This document shows, piece after piece, positions 5,216-8,349 of a stretch of DNA of 8,349 nucleotides. The stretch covers positions 1-8,349 of the forward strand of contig SUVZ01000147.1 in assembly GCA_015061765.1 (NCBI GenBank), in the 5' to 3' direction. Position numbers and translations under genes: made by a program. The notes under the pieces are model-generated. The model ran no database searches. It was not told the DNA's origin and saw only the letters and a program-made list of their open reading frames with translations. How positions within the stretch are numbered: position 1 is the first letter of the stretch; every line of letters starts with the position of its first letter. Source of the stretch: Lentisphaerota bacterium (lineage in GTDB: Bacteria; Verrucomicrobiota; Kiritimatiellia; RFP12; UBA1067).

Positions 5216-6786
5216 TTTATTGCTTCCTTTACATAATCCGGCGAAACATACTCTTCTTCGCTCGCAAGCATCTCATAAGCCACTTGCGCCTTGTTGTTGA
5301 GCATCCGTCCCAATGTTGATGGATATGACACACCGCGGAATACATATTGAGCTCTCGGCTCCGGTGGAAAACGAGCGTCCAGCAAGCCCTTATTCTTGTT
5401 GTAAACGCAAAACTCCCATGTCAACTCCGTCGTATCCGATGGTACAAACACATGTTGCAGAGCATGTTCGGAATTGTATTCCCCGGCCTTCACGACCTTC
5501 GCGTCATCTCCGTCATTGTCCGTTATAACCGCAACACGTTTTCTACACGCTTCCGCAATATTCAGGAATCGTTTGTACGACAATCCGTCACACGCTATCA
5601 CGGATAGCTCCAATTCCTCACATGGCACACCCATCTCCTTGCGGACAAACTTAGGAACCAACATGTACTCCGTCGGGCCCTCAACGAGAATGACCCTCTT
5701 TGCAAGTATAAAATCCAGCAGGCGAGAATTATCTGCCTTGACAAAGAACCTCTCTGTGTCCTCATTCACGTCCGACAGCCGAACGGCATTTTCCGCATTC
5801 GTCATCAGTAGCACATTTCTGATCCCAAGGCAACTCGCAATCATATTGCTGTGCGTCGCAACTATCAGCTGACACTCATCAGGACGTCTGTTGATTTCTG
5901 CGATCATCTTACGCATATTGACATACGACAGATGGTTCTCCGGCTCTTCCAGAGTCACAACATCCAACGAAGAAGAGGCCTTCGAAAAGGCGACCTTTGT
6001 TTTAATCAGATTCTCACAACCACGCCCCCGATTCTCAAGAAGGACTCCGTCGGCCTCTTCCACCGACAGCAGATTTTCCAACGGCATCTTCTTGTCGTTA
6101 AGCGAGAAACGTCGGCCTCCTTCCAAATCCGCCAATCCCAGTTTCGAAAAAGCATCGCGGACGTTCCCCCTGAAATCGTTTCTGGCCTTCATACGCACCG
6201 CCGTGTCGTACGAGCTCGAAAACAAGTCTCGGGTGAAATAGTTGATTGCTCCAACACCACGGCACTCGGATGTGTCAATCGCAAGAAACGCCAACGGTTT
6301 ATGGCCGAGGACATACGGACGGTTAGCGAATGTCGTCCACTTTAGTTCATAATATTCAACAGGTATGATCCCCGCCGTGATCTCCTCCCCGAGAAGCGGA
6401 AACGCCTCCTCCGAAATCTTACACTCAAAGGTAATACCGCACAGCTCCTCACTTCCAAATTCATGGCACTCACCATAGAAATCCTGTGCATTCGGACTAC
6501 CTGGATTCAAATCCAGCACCACGGAAATCCTTATTGTCGGAAGCGCTTCAATCGTCTTCTGTCGCTTAAAATTCTCTATCGCATCACGATTAAGCAACTC
6601 ATAAATATATGACTTGTCAGCGTTGCGATATTCTTGCGAGAACACCAACCTTAACGCATCGATGACCGTGCTTTTCCCGGATTCATTTTCCCCAACAAGG
6701 ATATTGATCCTCGGGTCAAAATCAACCGTGAAATTCTTGAACTTCTTAAAGCCCTGTATATGAATCTTCTTGATTGTATCAGCCAT
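5200..6786 (-). CDS. OLD-family ATP-dependent endonuclease with TOPRIM domain (class 2 OLD, GajA-like)
   Basis: A DNA nuclease in which an ABC-type ATPase module controls a C-terminal TOPRIM nuclease. In the 528-residue protein the Walker A motif GENESGKST is at about residues 32-40, the ABC signature region ENRGRG at 251-256, Walker B and D-loop VVTLEEPENHLS at 276-287, and the H-loop THS at 311-313. The TOPRIM acidic residues appear as VEGPTE (368-373) and ITDNDGD (421-427). The length is slightly below that of GajA proteins as I recall them. I chose the ATG at 6786 (MADTIKKIHIQGF): GAGG lies about 7 nt upstream and the OLD fold begins immediately after. The longer frame starting with GTG at 6837 adds 17 residues without family character. 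The gene overlaps the UvrD-like helicase gene by 16 nt, the pairing that defines class 2 OLD and Gabija (established). A defence role here is inferred. Confidence 0.88.
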   Translation of the reverse strand: MADTIKKIHIQGFKKFKNFTVDFDPRINILVGENESGKSTVIDALRLVFSQEYRNADKSYIYELLNRDAIENFKRQKTIEALPTIRISVVLDLNPGSPNAQDFYGECHEFGSEELCGITFECKISEEAFPLLGEEITAGIIPVEYYELKWTTFANRPYVLGHKPLAFLAIDTSECRGVGAINYFTRDLFSSSYDTAVRMKARNDFRGNVRDAFSKLGLADLEGGRRFSLNDKKMPLENLLSVEEADGVLLENRGRGCENLIKTKVAFSKASSSLDVVTLEEPENHLSYVNMRKMIAEINRRPDECQLIVATHSNMIASCLGIRNVLLMTNAENAVRLSDVNEDTERFFVKADNSRLLDFILAKRVILVEGPTEYMLVPKFVRKEMGVPCEELELSVIACDGLSYKRFLNIAEACRKRVAVITDNDGDDAKVVKAGEYNSEHALQHVFVPSDTTELTWEFCVYNKNKGLLDARFPPEPRAQYVFRGVSYPSTLGRMLNNKAQVAYEMLASEEEYVSPDYVKEAIKWVLA

Positions 6787-6833
6787 AACACTCCCTCGAG
6801 AGGTATATTCTACCGCAACCAAACAATAACAGC

Positions 6834-6866
6834 TCACTCCATCGGTTTGATCATCGACTCGATGAA
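6834..6866. repeat. Direct repeat copy R: methyltransferase 3' end
   Basis: These last 33 nt of the methyltransferase gene encode FIESMIKPME plus stop. They match 1640-1672 at 29 of 33 positions in the same orientation. The mismatches are at 6835, 6842, 6846 and 6856. With the other copy it brackets the three-gene OLD/UvrD/705-residue cassette. Confidence 0.75.
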
Positions 6867-8349
6867 CTCGATCTCTTCCTTCGTCAGCTTGTACTTCTTG
6901 TACAGCTTCATATCATTCCACGACTCGGAGAAGTCCTGCACAGGGACAAACGCAAAACTGTCCTTTGAGATATGTTGCGTTGCAGCAACCACCGAAACAA
7001 GGAAGCGAACAAATCTTGTCTTTAAATATTCAAGGAGATTTTCTGCACTGGCCTTAGTACTGAAGCTATCGATCACAATATATGTTTCCGTGCATACAGA
7101 CTCCTTACCAAGCACTTCCATGGTAGAGAATATTCGCCGTTTTCCATCCTTATCAGGGCGGCCAGCATGGTCATAAGTCAAATAGGACATTATTACTTTA
7201 AACTTGTCGATCCAGTCCTTCCCTGCCGTCACTTCACTTCTCTTAAACGGTCCTTTCCCACCGCTATAACGAAGAGTAATGTCACCTCTTTTTGTCGGCT
7301 TGACATACGTACGCAAGCCAAATGGCTTCTGCGCACTCACACGCGAAGCATACCGATCCTCGCCAAACCCAGTCACCTTCTTTACGATATTCAACGCTTC
7401 TTCGTCACGAATAAAAATTTCAAAATCATCCAACTTCCGCATGGACGTTCGCACCCTATTCCTATTCCGAGTTGTGACCTCGCAGAGTCCTTTATGAGCA
7501 GCGTTCCACAAGAAATAGCACACTCCTCCAGCTATATCAACGCCAGGGAAGCAATACTCTGAATCCGAAAAATCATAGAGTTTCGCCAGCCTTTCATCAG
7601 AAAGCATCTCCTTCCTAAACTGATCTAGTACGGTTCTTCCACCTGAATACCATTTAGCAGGAACAATCATCGACTCATAAAACGGACACAACGACTTCCC
7701 TGTGTTGATGAAATAATGATAAATAGGTGTTGCACTAGCCTTATTACCACCATCCATCAACTGATACGGCGGATTGCCGACCACTGCGTCAAACTTGAGC
7801 ATTTTCATTTCAAACTCCTTGTTGTTCCATGCGTTGCCACCACAGACCTTGTTGTAAAATTTCTTCGGTTCGTTCTTGAGCAGTTTCACGAGGTTCTTGA
7901 TGTACTGCGCATTGACCGTCGCCTTCTCGTCATAGCCGACGAGCGTGCGCCGCGTGATAGCCCGCGCCATGGGCGTTTTACAGACGACGAAGAGCGAACG
8001 TGCAACCACCTCGCGCCACAGTTTCGCAAGCGCCGCCGGCGTCACCGCGTCCTCCGGCACGTCGCCGAGTTTGCGGCGGTAGAGCGAGTAGGCCACGTAG
8101 AGCGGATAGAGGCCGGATTTGGAATTGATTTCGAGAATCTTCGCGTCGGGCTTGCCAAATATGTTTTCCGTCACACCCGGCACGGATACGAATTTGGGAG
8201 GGCGCGCGTCCTCGCGCGCCGTATCATCGGCGGCCGGGGACGGCCGCCCTCCCGTTTCGGCCGCGACGGAGCGCGGCCCTCCCGTAAAGCACCAGCCGCC
8301 GATGGTGTCGGCAAGGTGCATGTTCACGACGCGCCAGGGCGTAAGAACG
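6834..8349 (-). CDS. Eco57I-type DNA N6-adenine methyltransferase, C-terminal part of a larger restriction-modification protein (5' end outside the window)
   Basis: This is probably the modification module of a restriction-modification enzyme, transferring a methyl group from S-adenosylmethionine to adenine. An SAM-binding motif I-like segment, ILEINSKSGLYPLYVAYSLY, is followed about 110 residues later by the catalytic motif IV, VVGNPPYQL (NPPY at 7775-7764). The remainder resembles the target-recognition part and the conserved tail of Eco57I-type methylases (VCTETYIVI, FVPVQDFSESW, EEIEFIESMIKPME). The first in-frame start is a GTG at 8327, but the frame stays open to the edge and reads VLTPWRVVNMHLADTIGG across it. 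That looks like protein interior, so the true start lies outside and an upstream helicase or nuclease domain is likely (inference). About 30 residues just inside the edge are encoded by GC-rich hairpin repeats. GC content falls sharply between about 8000 and 7700. The gene ends 47 nt before the OLD gene, so cotranscription is likely. Confidence 0.85.
   Translation of the reverse strand, partial: VLTPWRVVNMHLADTIGGWCFTGGPRSVAAETGGRPSPAADDTAREDARPPKFVSVPGVTENIFGKPDAKILEINSKSGLYPLYVAYSLYRRKLGDVPEDAVTPAALAKLWREVVARSLFVVCKTPMARAITRRTLVGYDEKATVNAQYIKNLVKLLKNEPKKFYNKVCGGNAWNNKEFEMKMLKFDAVVGNPPYQLMDGGNKASATPIYHYFINTGKSLCPFYESMIVPAKWYSGGRTVLDQFRKEMLSDERLAKLYDFSDSEYCFPGVDIAGGVCYFLWNAAHKGLCEVTTRNRNRVRTSMRKLDDFEIFIRDEEALNIVKKVTGFGEDRYASRVSAQKPFGLRTYVKPTKRGDITLRYSGGKGPFKRSEVTAGKDWIDKFKVIMSYLTYDHAGRPDKDGKRRIFSTMEVLGKESVCTETYIVIDSFSTKASAENLLEYLKTRFVRFLVSVVAATQHISKDSFAFVPVQDFSESWNDMKLYKKYKLTKEEIEFIESMIKPME
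8196..8283. repeat. Cluster of three GC-rich 25-nt hairpins inside the methyltransferase reading frame
   Basis: Three units share one architecture: a 7-nt stem arm, a 6-nt loop, the complementary arm and a constant CTCCC tail. Unit A is 8196-8220 (arms GGCGCGC/GCGCGCC, tail on the left as GGGAG). Unit B is 8229-8253 (arms GGCGGCC/GGCCGCC, loop GGGGAC). Unit C is 8259-8283 (arms GGCCGCG/CGCGGCC, loop ACGGAG). Unit A is inverted relative to B and C, so the cluster begins with GGGAGGG and ends with CCCTCCC. Stems differ between units but stay self-complementary, while length and tail are fixed. This is the pattern of a dispersed palindromic repeat family, not of chance. The cluster is translated into a Pro/Gly/Ala/Arg-rich stretch with no counterpart expected in the methylase fold. 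Confidence 0.8.

Noticed and set aside
5851..6345. Plus-strand frame of 164 codons opposite the OLD gene
   Set aside because: It is antisense to the conserved ATPase region, including the sequence coding for Walker B, and shows no recognisable protein features.
6787..6837. GTG start at 6837 for the OLD gene, overlapping the methyltransferase stop
   Set aside because: The extra 17 residues lack OLD character, and the ATG at 6786 has a purine-rich GAGGGAG just upstream and begins the conserved N-terminal strand. The GTG overlap remains a less likely alternative.
8325..8327. GTG at 8327 as the true start of the methyltransferase
   Set aside because: The frame is open to the window edge, and upstream codons read TPWRVV directly into a conserved-looking segment, so the gene is truncated by the window and does not start here.

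Overview
The window is a piece of bacterial chromosome carrying a defence island. All supported genes lie on the minus strand, so transcription runs from the right edge to the left. Shine-Dalgarno sites of the GGAGG type and TATAAT-type -10 boxes indicate a bacterium. GC-rich 25-nt hairpins with variable stems and a constant CTCCC tail, together with a TCCTCC...GGAGGA palindrome, would fit an uncultured lineage such as the Verrucomicrobiota/Kiritimatiellota/Lentisphaerota group. That taxonomic guess rests on memory of repeat styles and is weak.

Right to left, the layout is as follows. (1) 8349-6834 holds the C-terminal part of an Eco57I-type N6-adenine methyltransferase from a restriction-modification protein. 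Its 5' end is outside the window. Three GC-rich hairpins sit inside its reading frame. (2) 6786-1944 holds three tightly packed genes: an OLD-family ATPase/TOPRIM nuclease (GajA-like), a compact UvrD-like SF1 helicase (GajB-like), and a 705-residue protein of unknown family that ends in three octapeptide repeats and one C-terminal transmembrane helix. The last two junctions overlap by 16 and 4 nt, so the trio looks like one translationally coupled unit: a Gabija-like pair with a putative membrane-anchored partner. (3) 1943-1627 is a spacer containing gene debris, an extended -10 promoter, a 28-codon leader ORF and a remnant of a methyltransferase C-terminus. (4) 1626-367 is a YhcG-type DUF1016/PD-(D/E)XK nuclease. 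(5) 361-188 is a 57-codon ORF. (6) 156-1 is a second extended -10 promoter and the first 40 codons of another gene, possibly a second DUF1016 protein, cut by the left edge.

The most interesting structural observation is that the last 33 nt of the methyltransferase gene (6834-6866) recur as an imperfect direct repeat (29/33) at 1640-1672, in the same orientation and reading as the same peptide tail. The three-gene cassette lies between the two copies. This suggests that the cassette was inserted at, or exchanged into, the 3' end of a methyltransferase gene that was once followed directly by the YhcG nuclease gene. The most interesting functional candidate is the unrecognised 705-residue protein coupled to the OLD/UvrD pair.
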